Assembly: GCA_003290165.1 (NCBI GenBank)
Contig: QNQO01006270.1
Span: 1-64,000 of the forward strand
Length of the DNA stretch: 64,000 bases
From: Berberis thunbergii
Lineage: Eukaryota; Streptophyta; Magnoliopsida; Ranunculales; Berberidaceae
Direction: 5' to 3'
Shown here: positions 44,792 through 56,040 of the stretch, piece after piece
Position numbering within the stretch: the stretch's first letter is position 1
How the letters are laid out: each line of letters begins with the position of its first letter
Notes under the pieces: model-generated
Database searches by the model: none
Told to the model about the DNA's origin: nothing
What the model saw: only the letters and a program-made list of their open reading frames with translations
Program-made: the position numbers and the translations under genes

Positions 44792-45769
44792 TGTTACTAA
44801 TAATCCTAGGATCTTGGGATACAATGCAATAAATAACAACCAAAGAAAAATCTAGACAAAGGCAAACAACTAAATCAATGCAATAAATGAAAGAAATCAG
44901 AAAACAATGAACACAAGAATCTAAGTGGTTCGGCCACACCTGCCTACATCCACAGAGCGCTCCATGATCCATTATGAATCTGAGTGTCACGACCCGATCC
45001 ACATGAAATAATATTGTCTGCTCTGGGCTCAACCTAACTGCCCGCACGGCTTTAAAACACGTTGTGTCATGTAGATCCAAACTCGTACATAAATAGCACA
45101 TCTTCATCCCTCACCCAAGCGATGTGGGATTATAACACCGAGGTAGTCTGCCAGCCTCTAAGCCCGCCCACACTTGGTAGCCTACCAGCCTCCTTAACTC
45201 GCCCACACATGGAACTGCCAGCCTTAGAGCCCGCCCACACAAGGTAGTCCGTCAACCTAAGAGCCTCCCTACTAAGGTATTACAATCCACCTCCCTTAGG
45301 GCCCAACGTCCTCGTTGTCACACTTTCGGCTGGGGCAGGCTCTGATACCATTCTGTCACGATTGGATCCACATAAAACAGTATTGTTCGATCTAGGCCCA
45401 ACCTAACTACCCGCACGGCTTTAAAATGTGTTGTGTCATGTAGATTCAAACTCGTACATATATAACACATCTTCATCCCTCACCCAGGTGATGTGAGATT
45501 ATAACAGCGAGGTAGCCTGTCAGCCTCTGAGCTCGCCCACACATGGAGCTGCCAGCCTCAGAGCCCATCCACACAGGATAATCCGTCAGCCTCAAGGCCC
45601 ACCCACTCAGGATACTGAGAGTCAAGGTTTACAATCACCAATGAAGCCTCACTCAATCCCTAGGTTTACACAAACCTCCCACAAGAAAATCTATATATAG
45701 ATTCATGCAAAGAAACCATGTGCTTCATACAAGGAAACTTCCTATATTCAGACTTTACAAATCTCAATA
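44792..45769 (-). repeat. Copia LTR interrupted by a TRIM
   Basis: On the minus strand, CAAATGGGAGATTAT (polypurine tract) leads into TATTGAGATTTG at 45769. The LTR has a TATATATAG box and the phrase GGCCGAACCACTTAGATTC, and ends TTAGTAACA at 44792. Without the TRIM it is about 340 bp. It follows the RNase H end at about 45850, so it is the 3' LTR of that Copia element. Confidence 0.75.
44985..45614 (-). mobile_element. TRIM element (two LTRs, 74-bp interior)
   Basis: Two direct repeats: 44985-45279 and 45354-45614, each beginning TGTCACGA in plus orientation and sharing AACCTAACT and CGCACGGCTTTAAAA. The 74-bp interior has, on the minus strand, TGGTATCAGAGC two bases from one LTR (methionine tRNA primer site) and AAGGGAGGTGG near the other. 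The 5-bp duplication CTGAG flanks it (44980-44984, 45615-45619). No coding capacity. It moved into the Copia LTR after that LTR formed. Confidence 0.88.
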
Positions 45770-45849
45770 ATCTCCCATTTGGAGACTGAATCAAAATAGT
45801 AAACCAATCTACATCATATTGTTGTGCTCATCCTGGTCTTCTCAAGCTA

Positions 45850-46880
45850 AAAGACTAACTGGGGTTGACACAAGCTCAAATTTTCAACTATCATTGCCTT
45901 TGTCAACATATCTGATGGACTTTTACTACCCTGGATCTTCTCAAGTTTCAAGATCCCATCTTCTACAACATATCTGATAAATGGTAACGGATACCTATGT
46001 GCTTAGTTTTCTGATGAAATGTAGAGTTCTTGGCAATAAACATTTCACTGTACAAAACACTTTTCTTCTGCTTTAAACTCAATTCTCCTAACAAACTCTG
46101 TAGCCAAATCATCTCTTTGTTTGCCTCAGTTATGACAACATATTCAAATTCTAAAGTAGATAAAGCCACCAGTTTTTGCAACTGAGAAGCCCAACTAACT
46201 GTTGTATGACTCACTGTAAAGACATAACCAGAAGTGCTCCTTCTGTTGTCCACATCGCATGCATGGTCTGCATCTACAAATCCCTGCAATATGATATCGC
46301 TTTTACCAAAATACTATCCACTTAACTGCCTCCCAGTGGTCTCATGCAAATCATGGCATATATCTAACAAACCCTGCAGCCAAATCATTTATTTGCTTGC
46401 CTCAGTAATGACAACATATTCAGATTCGGTAGTAGATAAAGCCACCATTTTCTGGAACTGAGAAGCCCAACTAACTGTTTTATTACTCATTGTAAAGACA
46501 TAACTAGTGGTGATCCTCCTGTTGTCCACATCACATGCATGGTCTGCATTTACAAATCCCTACAATCTGATATCGCTTTTACCAAAACACTATCCACTTA
46601 AATGGCATAATCTAACAAACCCTGCAGCCAAATCATCGATTTGTTTTCCTTAGTAATAACAACATATTCAGATTTTGTAGTAGATAAAGCCACCAGTTTT
46701 TGGAACTGAGAAGCCCAACTAACTGTTGTATTACTCACTGTAAAGACATAACCAGTGATGTTCTTCCTGTTGTCCACATCACATGCATGGTCTGCATCTA
46801 CAAATCCCTGCAATATGATATCACTTTTACCAAAATACTATCCACTTAACTGCCTCCCAGTGGTCTCGTGCAAATCATGG
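45850..46880 (-). pseudogene. Copia RNase H with a segment present three times
   Basis: The block GFVDADHACDVDNR, SGYVFTVSHTTVSWASQ and KLVALST to MIWLQ occurs three times in tandem (about 46880-46609, 46609-46366 and 46366-46080). Units are about 243 and 282 bp, judged from the CAGCCAAATCAT anchor at each. After the third copy the normal end follows: SVLYSEMFIAKNSTFHQKTK and, with frame changes, PSDMLTKAMIVENLSLC. Unequal exchange or slippage between copies is likely. Confidence 0.85.
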
Positions 46881-47049
46881 CATACATCAAACTTTCAATG
46901 GCTAAGGCATGTGATCTATCTCTTCCCCACTCTTCTGTCTATCCCTGCTAATTTTCATCCCAAGAATTTGCTTAGATGCCCTTTTACTTGCCAACCGCTT
47001 CTTCAATATTTTAATTTCACTTAAAAGGCCTCGTTGCTATTAGGGAGTG

Positions 47050-48180
47050 AACCATCTCCTTATAAACCTTAGTGACGACTCCTCTTTACTTGATGTGGGA
47101 CTATTTAAGTGAACATTATCCTAACACAATATGCTTCAACCCATAAAGTGATTTCGTTATACAACAAACGTTGTCTTCTTTGCCAACAACCTTTTTACCT
47201 TCCAGTTGTTTTCCCATCACGTTGTTCAAGCTCCACCATGAGCTACCGCCTACCAAGTTCAACACACATGTATGGAAGTGTGTTTTACTACATGTTAAAA
47301 AAATAATTGATTGCCTTCCCTTCGAGCAAAACCCTTAACTACCAATCTTGCCTTGCATCGAGTATCAGACTCTTGTGTAGTCTTTTTCTTCTTAAACACC
47401 CACTTCAGCCTATTGCTTTCCTGCCCTTAGGCAACGACACTAGGTCCTAAATATGGTCGTCCGTCGAGACTCCATCTCACCCTGCCTAGCTACTTACCAA
47501 CTATGACTATCTGGATGATGAAAGACCTTCTTGTAAGTAAATGGTTCATCATTTTCCACTGAGAGTGTGTATGCAAACAAATCAACCATATTCAATTGAC
47601 CATAGTGCTTCAACTTTTCTTCAACGCCAAAATTTTAAACTTGCTTAACTGTCGTTTTAGCCTATTACTGTTGTTGGGATTGATTATTTTCCTTTACATG
47701 GTAGTAGGCAGTACAATCGAAAACTTTCATTACACTAATCAACGTCTTCACCTCACCATACCCAACAAGGTGTTTTGCAGTCTACGGTAGCATGTTGTGA
47801 TTTATTAATTGAAAACGTGGTGGCTATTGATTAAGCCCGCCATTATTTGCTAAGACCAACATTAGAGCACATACGCCTAACTCTCTTTAGCATAGTACGG
47901 TTTAATCTCAGCAACTCACAATGTATCTTTAACATGCCAATGTCGAACAATTCCTTTCTGATCACAAAACTGTTTGAAAGTACCCTCCATTATTTGACCT
48001 CAAAGTTTTCACCTTTCTTCCATTTATGTTCTCAACCATTGCTCTCCACCTCTTAAATGTTTCAAACACTTCGTTTTTGAACTTCAAAAAGTATACCAAT
48101 GTGTAACGGGAATAATCATCAATGAAGGAGACAAAATAACTGGAACCTCCTTTAGAGGTAGGGTTGCAAGCTGGATAGGA
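47050..48180 (-). pseudogene. Copia integrase and RT start, heavily decayed
   Basis: On the minus strand from 48180: GGSSYFVSFIDDYSRYTLVY, FKRWRAMVENINGRKVKTLR, then after breaks DCTAYYHVKE, then RT-like KKKTTQESDTRCKARLVV and CCITKSLYGLK near 47140. Every block is in a different frame or bounded by stops. It belongs upstream of the RNase H at 45850-46880. Confidence 0.75.
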
Positions 48181-48491
48181 AAATTCGATTTAATGTCGAA
48201 AATTTCCAAAAAATTCTGATTTCGAGACTATTGGAATTCAAAATTGTCGATTTTCGATAATTCCAAACACTTTTAGAATGGAATTTGAATATCTTTAAAA
48301 TATCTTATTTTGATAATATGAAAATTTTCGAAATTTGCCTAAAGTGTTCGAATTCGATGTCGAAAATAATTTGATTATTGCATTCCAAGGCATGCTAATA
48401 TGAAAATTTCGATTTATTTTGAAATGTTCTTATATATATATATATATATATATAGTGTAGTTTATAACTATACATTTGTATTCATCATATT
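48181..48491. repeat. AT-rich spacer with (TA)n microsatellite
   Basis: Repeated AAAATTTTCGA/TCGAAAATT motifs make the spacer partly self-complementary. A TA run of about 12 units lies at 48430-48454. No gene. Confidence 0.6.
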
Positions 48492-49156
48492 TGATGGTGT
48501 AAGTTCCCGTTCTCCTTGACTTTGACCTGCACAAGGAACACATGTGAGCCAAATACCATAGTTGTGGTGGCCGAGACACTCCGATGCTTAAGTCAGACAA
48601 GACTTGAGAAAGGTGTAATGTTGTAAATTGAGTTTTGTAGTGTACATTTATTCCTCAACCTTGTGCCCTATTTATCATGTGAAAGTCCTTGTTCGGCTAT
48701 GCCTTTGGTAGTGTAGTTTAGGGAAAGATATATGTTGAGAAACCATTTCCTTGTTGAAAGTCATCCTTGTAGGATAGTTTTCATAAACGACTTGTATTCT
48801 GATCTATTGAGGATTATTCCCTTGTGGAGTGTTGTCCATGCATGAGAGTTTTCATGCACGAATTATATTCTGATATTTGTTTCTAGTAGGAGTCAATGTG
48901 TCATTGACCTTCTTGTCTTAGGTCAAACTCCTAGATACTTGCCTTCTTAGGTCTTACGGGTATTGGGCTTGACCATGTGACTTATGGGCTTAATAAGGCA
49001 CCGTTGATCAGGTCCAACATCTTGGAACCTGCTTCATTGGGCTTTGTTATCTGGGCTTGCCACATTGGGTGCTCATCTAGGCCCGCTTCATTTTGTTGAC
49101 AAGATCATTATGACACTTGTGCGTTGTAGATTATTGGACGATTTGGTGTATCATCA
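48492..49156 (-). repeat. LTR of a second Tat-like element, minus orientation
   Basis: Read on the minus strand it starts TGATGATACACC at 49156 and ends at 48492. It matches the LTRs at 8443/27787 near their 3' parts (GACCTGCACAAG inverse, GTAATGTTGTAA inverse and the TATA region). The purine tract inverse CTACTCCCCACGAG follows at 49158. This is the 3' LTR of an element whose body lies to the right. Confidence 0.8.
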
Positions 49157-49376
49157 ACTACTCCCCACGAGTTAGTGAGCCAACTCATTGGTCCACTAAG
49201 TCATGTCACGAGAGAGCTTGGCGGTCGCGATAATCGAGTATGATTCAATTCCTCGAGCAACGCATATCATTAATTGGATACCTGACTGCTAAAAAAAAGT
49301 GGGAGTCCTTGCTTATATATAAGTCGCATTTTCTGCAGAATTTAGTTTTTTTTATTTTAGTAATTTCTCAGAGACC

Positions 49377-52005
49377 TTGCTTTGTTGTTTCACTTATGCA
49401 TTTTTTGCTTTGCTCGACTACCATTTTCACCAACGTAATTGGCAGTTCGTGTGTTCTTCCATAGTGAGCCAGAATCAGCTTTTCGATGAACTTTTTGCTA
49501 AAGGACATGAGTTTTTCAAGGAGAGGTTGATCTCAGGAGTGAATCTGGTAGGCCTTCACGAGAAACATCAAATTCCTGATGATTTGGAGCTCTTCACATT
49601 GGGATTTGATCAGACGCCATTGTCTCAACGAAAGGATTTATTTGCTTGCACAGAGGTATGCTTCAATCGGGCATTCATTTTCCTGTAATCAAGGACATTT
49701 GGCTCTTCTTGGAGTACCTAGGCATTGTGCTCGCTCAGTGGTGCCAAATGGGTACAGAAATGTGATCATCATTTTAATCAATGCGAAGGATGTTGGCATT
49801 CGAGTGTCTTCGAGGGTGATCCAACTGCTCATCTCTCCTCGGGTAAATGAGCACGCTGTGTGCGTGTTGAAGTTACCGGCTTACTTGGGGAAGTTGTCTG
49901 ATGATTACAAGTTCTGGCAAAAGTATTGTTTCATGGCTCTTGCGGACTCAAAGTATTTTGAACTTGATGGTCACCCAATCGATCGGAACTTCTAACAACT
50001 GATTGAGTGTAATATTGTTCTCGATCCTGCTCATGTTGATTACATACTGAACTATTTTTCGTGTTTTTGTAGGAAATTTTTTAGTAGCGCTCCTTTTTCC
50101 AGAGAACAAAACAACCATGGATAAGTTTGGTGAAATGCCCCTCATGCGGATGGAAAGATGTTGTGCAGCCCGACAACATCAAACGCAATAAGCTGTGGGA
50201 ATGTTGGCATGAGGCTCCTACTCTTTTTAAAGTTCTGAAACAAAAGCCTGATGGCGAACCCCCTTCAAAGAAGAAGAAGCTCCTGAAGTTCAAGATTCCT
50301 AGCCCATTGTGGATGGCAAAATTGGATGAGGCCCTTTCTTCATTAGTGCTTGCAACAAAGCTTCGCACCACGTCTAAGCCTTATTCCAGACAGTCAGCCT
50401 ATTCAAAAAAGGGGATTAAAGTAATATTGTTGCATCCGATAGGCAAGATAATCAGGCAAGAGCCCCCATTTCCCTTCTCAACCTGGAGAAGGAATATCTG
50501 AAAATGGTGGGGTATATGATGTGATGAAGCTGAACACTGAGCAGACGAAGATTCTGAACAACCTTTTGATACATACGGGAATGACCGCTTCATCTGATGC
50601 AGGTCGGACCCGTCCTTTCTCTTTGAAGGATTTCAAATATGGCCCTTCATTGGAACAAGAGTCTTCTCGGATTGGGAGTAAGTCACCTGATCCGTATTTC
50701 CTATGGCGAAAGGTCTCATCTGTGTCGCTCGTACTATCCTCCGTCTCGCTCTCGGCCTCAACTTGAGGTGACGGTTGGTCCGAAAAATAATTCCCCTCCT
50801 TCTTCCCCTTCAACTTTTTTTTGGATCTACTGGTGAGAAGGAACCGGTCGTTGTGAGCAAGTGGAAAGTTGTGGAGGAGATCCCTGATGCAGTAAAGACG
50901 GCGATTGGAGTCACTGGTGTAATTGCAGATCCAAAAGATCTTCATCCCTATGTGCGAAGTAGCCTTTTCAGCCTAGATGGGAAACCAGGCCTGGCATCAA
51001 GAGGTTAACATTTCTTATACCTCTAGGAGGCATATTACCAGATGAAATGATTGGTTGGCAAATCATTCTTTGAAGCCAGAAGGGGAGATGATGGGCGAGG
51101 GTATGGACAAGGAGCAAAAACATCTCATGATGGGGATGTCATATTTGAACCAAGTTGACGTCGTTGGGACGGAAGTAGAGGCGACTCATGAGAGAGTATA
51201 CACCATGGAATGAGTTTTTGCACATCTGCAGAAATCGTATTCCAATGTTCTCCGAGAAATTGAATCACTGACGAAATAACTTGGAGGCAAGAGGCATGTT
51301 GATTCGGGGGCCCAATTGAAGGCCTTGCAAACAAACTCGGAAGCTTAGAGGGTCCACTTGGAATCGCTTGAATCTGACCTAGCCAGTGTGACATCTGTGA
51401 AGGACGGGTTGTAGGTAGAGCTGGATCACGCTTAACGGGACAACAGCTTGCTAGGGAGGCCATGGTCAAGATGCAGTCCGAGATTCAAGCCCTGGTTGAT
51501 GAGAAGGGCAACATGGAATATGCATGGGATGTCCGATGTCAGCAACTGGAGGTCGATGGTGCTTTCAATGTTAAGCTTACGAAGATGACAGACGAGCAAC
51601 TCTTTTGACGCAAAATGAGCTCAGCCCGATCAAGGATAAGCAGAGTACTGAGAAATTCGAAGCTGATGCATTGACCGACAAGCTAGAGCAGTTACAGCGA
51701 GACTTGCAGAGTCGAAGGTACGCAAGAAGAAGCTTTTCAAGGCTCAGGGCACGTTCCAATTCAGCAGAGTTGTGAAAGGAAGGCTGGAGCTATTGGAGCC
51801 GATGGAAAAGGAGCATGTTAATTTGGATCTCTCTTACTACAAAGAAGTAGCCTTTGAGGAGTTTAGAGAAGTTTCATATCAATCACAAAAATAGGGTGAC
51901 CCAAATCAGGGTGTCGGAGCAGTAGTGCATGTGGAGCCGTCCCCTACTTCTTTTTCTGCTAAGCCAAGTTCCACTATAACCAAATGTCCTCCTGATAAGG
52001 AGTAA
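49377..52005 (+). pseudogene. Additional ORF of the second Tat-like element, antisense to the element
   Basis: Plus-strand blocks match the minus-strand ORF at 22130-27557 in the same order: FAKGHEFFKERL and LFTLGFDQTPLSQRKDLFAC; then KLPAYLGKLSDDYKFWQKYC (49860-49925); a basic region PPSKKKKLLKFK; then VEATHERVYTME and VFAHLQKSYSNVLREIESL (51170-51280); then a helical, charged tail with stops, ending in TAA at 52003-52005. The closest match pairs SYSNVLREIE with LYSNVFHEIE. Several frame breaks and stops show decay. The true start is unclear. Confidence 0.7.
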
Positions 52006-52439
52006 ACTCTATATCTTTTGAATTATTATTTTTTAAAGATTTGTTAAGTAACATTTTGTACTTTTACTTTTTTGGACTTTTCCTGCTGAATCTTTTTTGT
52101 GTCGCATTGTCATGGTGTTTGTCTCTAGGTAAGAGATTTTGCTAAGTCAGGAAATTGTTTCGTTGATATGCAAATGAGAGTTCTGAGTGCTTATCTTGTG
52201 ATTGCTTCTGAAATCAAGCAATTCTAGCATGTACTCTTTAGAGACCTAGAAGTTGTCTCAGACAAACCTTGTTAGTTAGCTAAACCTCGTGTGGGGGAAT
52301 AATCTTGGCAGGCAATACATTATTTGAACTCGTAAATCAATCATATTTTTTTTTGTTCTACAAGCCATCTTGATCCTTTATTAGAGGACTAGGCTATAAA
52401 TCGAACCACAAGTTGTTTTTGTCAGCCTAAACAAACCAA

Positions 52440-54100
52440 CTAATTAGCTTTGGTCAAGTGTGTGTGTCATTGTCTTTGGTCGGACAGTGATCCTGGCAAG
52501 TCATCCGGGTTGGGCTTCATGAGCTCTGTCTGGGCTTCCACTTTCTATATCTTTTTTGTTCGCTTTTAACGGACTAGGTCTCAAAGCGGACCAGAAGTCA
52601 TCGTCATCTGTTGTAATTGACTAAACTTTGGTCAGGTTGGGCCACCATCGTCTATGGTTGGACGATGATCCCTAGCAAGCCATCTTGATCAAGATCTTTG
52701 AGCTCTGACTAGACCCCACTTTCTAAGTCATATTCATCTGCGCGTGGCAGACTACATCTTAAAGCGGACCAAAAGTTATCGTCATCAGTCGTTACTGACT
52801 AAACTTTGGTCATGTTTGGCCACCATCGTCTATAGTTGGACAATGGTCCCTAGCAAACCATCTTGATCAGGCATTGTGAGCTCTAACTAGACTCCCACTT
52901 TCTAAGTCATCTTCATCCACGTGTGGCGGACTACGTCTTTGAGTGGACTAGAAGTTATCGTCATCAGTCGTAACTGGCTAAACTTTAAACTTTGGTCAAA
53001 TTCTGCCACCATCGTCTAAAGTTGGACAATGGTCCCTGGCAAGCCATCTTGATCAGGCGTTGTAAGCTCTGACTAGACTCCCACTTTCTAAGCCATCTTC
53101 ATCTGCGCGTGGCGAACTACGTTTTATAGCAGGCCAAAAGTTATTGTCATCAGTCGTAACTAACTAAACTTTGGTCAGATTCGGTCACCATCATCTATAG
53201 TTGGACAATGGTCTTTGGCAAGCCATCTTGAATCAAGGGTGGAGCTAGGATTGCTGACAAAGGGGGGCAAAAAAAAGTTGGAAAAGACCAACTTACCCCT
53301 GAACATGGTTTTCCGAACCAAACGAAGATATTTTTTTAACTCCCAACAAACCCACCCTCACCAACCCTCTCACTCTCTCCTCTTCTCTTTCTCTTATATT
53401 TTTTCTCCCTCACAAACCCTCTCCCACTCTGTAATCTCTCAACTCCGCCTATCATCTCACTCCTCTTGTTTTTTTCGCTCAACTTCGTAGCAGTTGGCTA
53501 TATCAAACCCTGAAACGCGAACATTAGCATAGATTTGTATAGAAAGGGGGGGGGGGAGGGGGCGGAGAACGTAAAATTTTAAAACAATCCACAATTTAAT
53601 TTTTAGTGGAGTCAAGAGCCAAGATTGTATACAAAAGGGAGCAACCTAAACTTTTAAAGGGGGGCAATAAAAAAATTAGTAATTTAGTGGGATTTTTTAG
53701 AAAGATAAGGGGGGCAACTGACCCCCTTAACCAAAGGGTAGATCCGCCCATGATCTTGATTAGGCGTTGTGAGCTCTGACTAGACTCCCACTTTCTAACT
53801 CATCTTCATCCGCGAGTGGTGGATTACGTCTTAGAGCGGAACAGAAGTTATCGTCATCAGTCATAACTGACTAAACTTTTGTCAGGTTTGGCCCCCATTG
53901 TCTATAGTTGGACAATATTCCCTAGCAAGCCATCTTGATTAGGCTCCATGAGCTCTGAATAAGCTCCCACTTTCACATATCGTCATTCGCTCTTGGCAGA
54001 CTAGGCGTTAGAGTTGACTAGAAGTTGTCGTAATCAATCTTTACGAGTTGACTAAACTTTGGTCAAGTTCGGCCATCATGTGTCCTTGGGCGTATAAGTC
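52440..54100. repeat. Tandem repeat block of second Tat-like element, ~175-185 bp unit
   Basis: Units carry CTAAACTTTGGTCAGGTT, CCACCATCGTCTATAGTTGG, GCAAGCCATCTTGATCAGGC and CTCCCACTTTCTAAGTCATC. The first anchor occurs near 52623, 52798, 52983, 53164, 53872 and 54050. One unit is interrupted by the element at 53232-53752. It occupies the same place relative to the antisense ORF as the block at 20870-21840 but has unrelated sequence. Confidence 0.85.
53232..53752. mobile_element. Small non-autonomous element inside the tandem repeat
   Basis: 521 bp, absent from the other repeat units, so its borders are well defined. The flanking duplication ATCTTGA lies at 53225-53231 and 53753-53759. The ends have GGGTGGAGCTAGG at the left and, inverted, GGGCGGATCTACC at the right. 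It contains CT-rich sequence and G runs (about 53546-53565). Probably a hAT or Mutator MITE; the class is uncertain. Confidence 0.7.
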
Positions 54101-54420
54101 TGACTTGGTTGTCCTAAACTACTTACTTCACCCAACGGTAGTGGAATTTCAATCAGATTTGATGAATAATGGTAGAACTTTAAATTAAATGAAGACCTTG
54201 ATTTATTGATAATATCTCGGTAGGTGTTTTACATTGAGTGGGTGCTTATTGCCTTCTTCGTTCATGTTTTCTAACTAGTATGTATTGGGTCATTCTCTGT
54301 CTTCTTGGCTAGATCAGGTCGGGCGCTCACCTATTTGGGCTCTGTTGACGAGTTCATCATGCCATGCGTACTAAGTAGATTGCGAGATGATTTGGTCACT
54401 ATTACTCCTCCCAATTAATT
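54101..54420 (-). repeat. Possible end of a third Tat-like LTR
   Basis: TGTTGACGAGTTCATCATGCC and GTAGATTGCGAGATGATTTGG, followed by CTCCTCCCAATTAATTGG, parallel the LTR end and purine tract at 49098-49171. The similarity covers only about 80 bases. Confidence 0.4.
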
Positions 54421-56040
54421 GGGTTTCTGCAAATCCATTAATTCGATAAATGTGAACTCGTGCAGTTGCAATTGAAACTATCACCTCATTATTCCCCATG
54501 TGGCATTTAATGTTGACGGGGCTGTTGGATGACTTCATTTGTGAAACGTCACACCTATATATAGACTGGTTTTCACCATTTCAAGCGTTGTCATGAACGT
54601 TGTAGAGTATTTTTCTCAAATGCATTTTTCTAGAAAATATGCTATGGGTTCCCAAAAGGATAAAGGAATATCTTCGTTGGAGGAGTCTTTAAATGTTCTA
54701 ACATTTGCAACAATGAGTCTTAACAAGACTTGTATTGGGTGATGCCACTTGGTTTGGGTGAGCATCCAGTGGTTTCATGGGACCTCGTAATTTCTTCTCA
54801 CATTGCATGGAAGAAGTATAGACTCCCCCTTAGGGGTTGTCTTCCATCTTCCCGTGCTCCCACGGCGTCCATCATCATCTAGTTTGGGAGATAATACCCG
54901 CAAAGCCAACTTTGAGTAGTTGTTCCCACTACTCATTCCTGGCCTTCACGCATGATGCCACAGTCGGAAGGCAAATTGGTGGATCGGAGCTCCAGTGGAC
55001 GTGGCCTACTGCCCTAAGGTACTAACTCTGCTTCACCCCGGGCATCCCTTTCTGAGGGATCACCCTTGCAACCCACCTTGGCAACATTTAATTTCATTTC
55101 CAAATCATTTTCTCAAGCGGATAAAGAATTAACGCGTGTATCGATCGCTAACTTTGGGTACATTTGCTCCTTGCTTGAGTTTCAAGTTCTCTTCCAACGG
55201 CAAATTGGCAGAGCAAAGTCTTGACGTGCATTCCAGCGGCTCTATACTCGCACCAAGCTTAGATACTTGTAGTGTGTAAACTTTTGTACTAGTCATTCGG
55301 TCAAGCTTTGTAGCAACTTTTTTTGTAATCAATAAAGTATTTTTTAGAATTTGTTTTTTAATCCTTGAATGAATCTGTATCACATTGGCTTGTGTGAACA
55401 ATTCTTCTAGACTGTAAAAAAAAATATGAGATAGTTTAACTCTGAATGGGGACTATGCTAATCTGGTCAGTCTATATAGACTCTGCCAATTCATTCCTTG
55501 ATCATCCGACTTATCAGTGTTTGATGTGTTGCTCCCGTGCTCTGTTGACCAGACAGGCTCGCCCGATAGCGGTATGTCCCTCTTTTAGCTATGAAGGAGG
55601 CTTTCCTTTGGCCTGGGGAGCACAGTTGCATCATGTTGTGTCCAGAATTAGCATCCATGAAGCTTAGAGGGCTGGGTTCGGCTTTGCATTTACTTTTTGA
55701 TCTATGCGTGGAAGTGGAGGGTTGTTTTACGGACAAACCTTACTCTGGCTCGTGTAATCCATAAGAACTCTCCATTGCCTGCTTTTATTTTTCACTAAGA
55801 TGGCGTTAGCCGACCAGTCTGGCTGGTGGACACCCGATCTTCCCCTCGGAATGACTAAGGTCTCATCATCCAAGCGGAGATGCTCTTATATTTTCTTTGA
55901 GCTCGGGCTTTGATATGTCTGATCCGCAGGCCCAAGTTGTAATTGCTAACAATCCAACTGTTTTAACGATGCATAGTGGCAATCTCTTGCTGACGGTTGG
56001 TCTCCAAGAATGGTCCCTTCCGCCTGATTGGCAATCCTAA
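54421..56040. other. Unassigned, possibly decayed retroelement
   Basis: Short open stretches on both strands but no recognisable protein. The position, right of an LTR-like end, suggests a degraded antisense ORF like that at 49377-52005, but no shared motif could be found. Confidence 0.35.

Noticed and set aside
45341..45353. GCTCTGATACCA looked like the end of a methionine tRNA gene
   Set aside because: It is the inverse of the retroelement primer binding site and no tRNA body precedes it. The similar site at 35231 was treated the same way.
52440..54100. Regularly spaced repeats considered as a CRISPR array
   Set aside because: Units are ~180 bp, diverged and contiguous without spacers, in plant DNA; they are a minisatellite of a retrotransposon.
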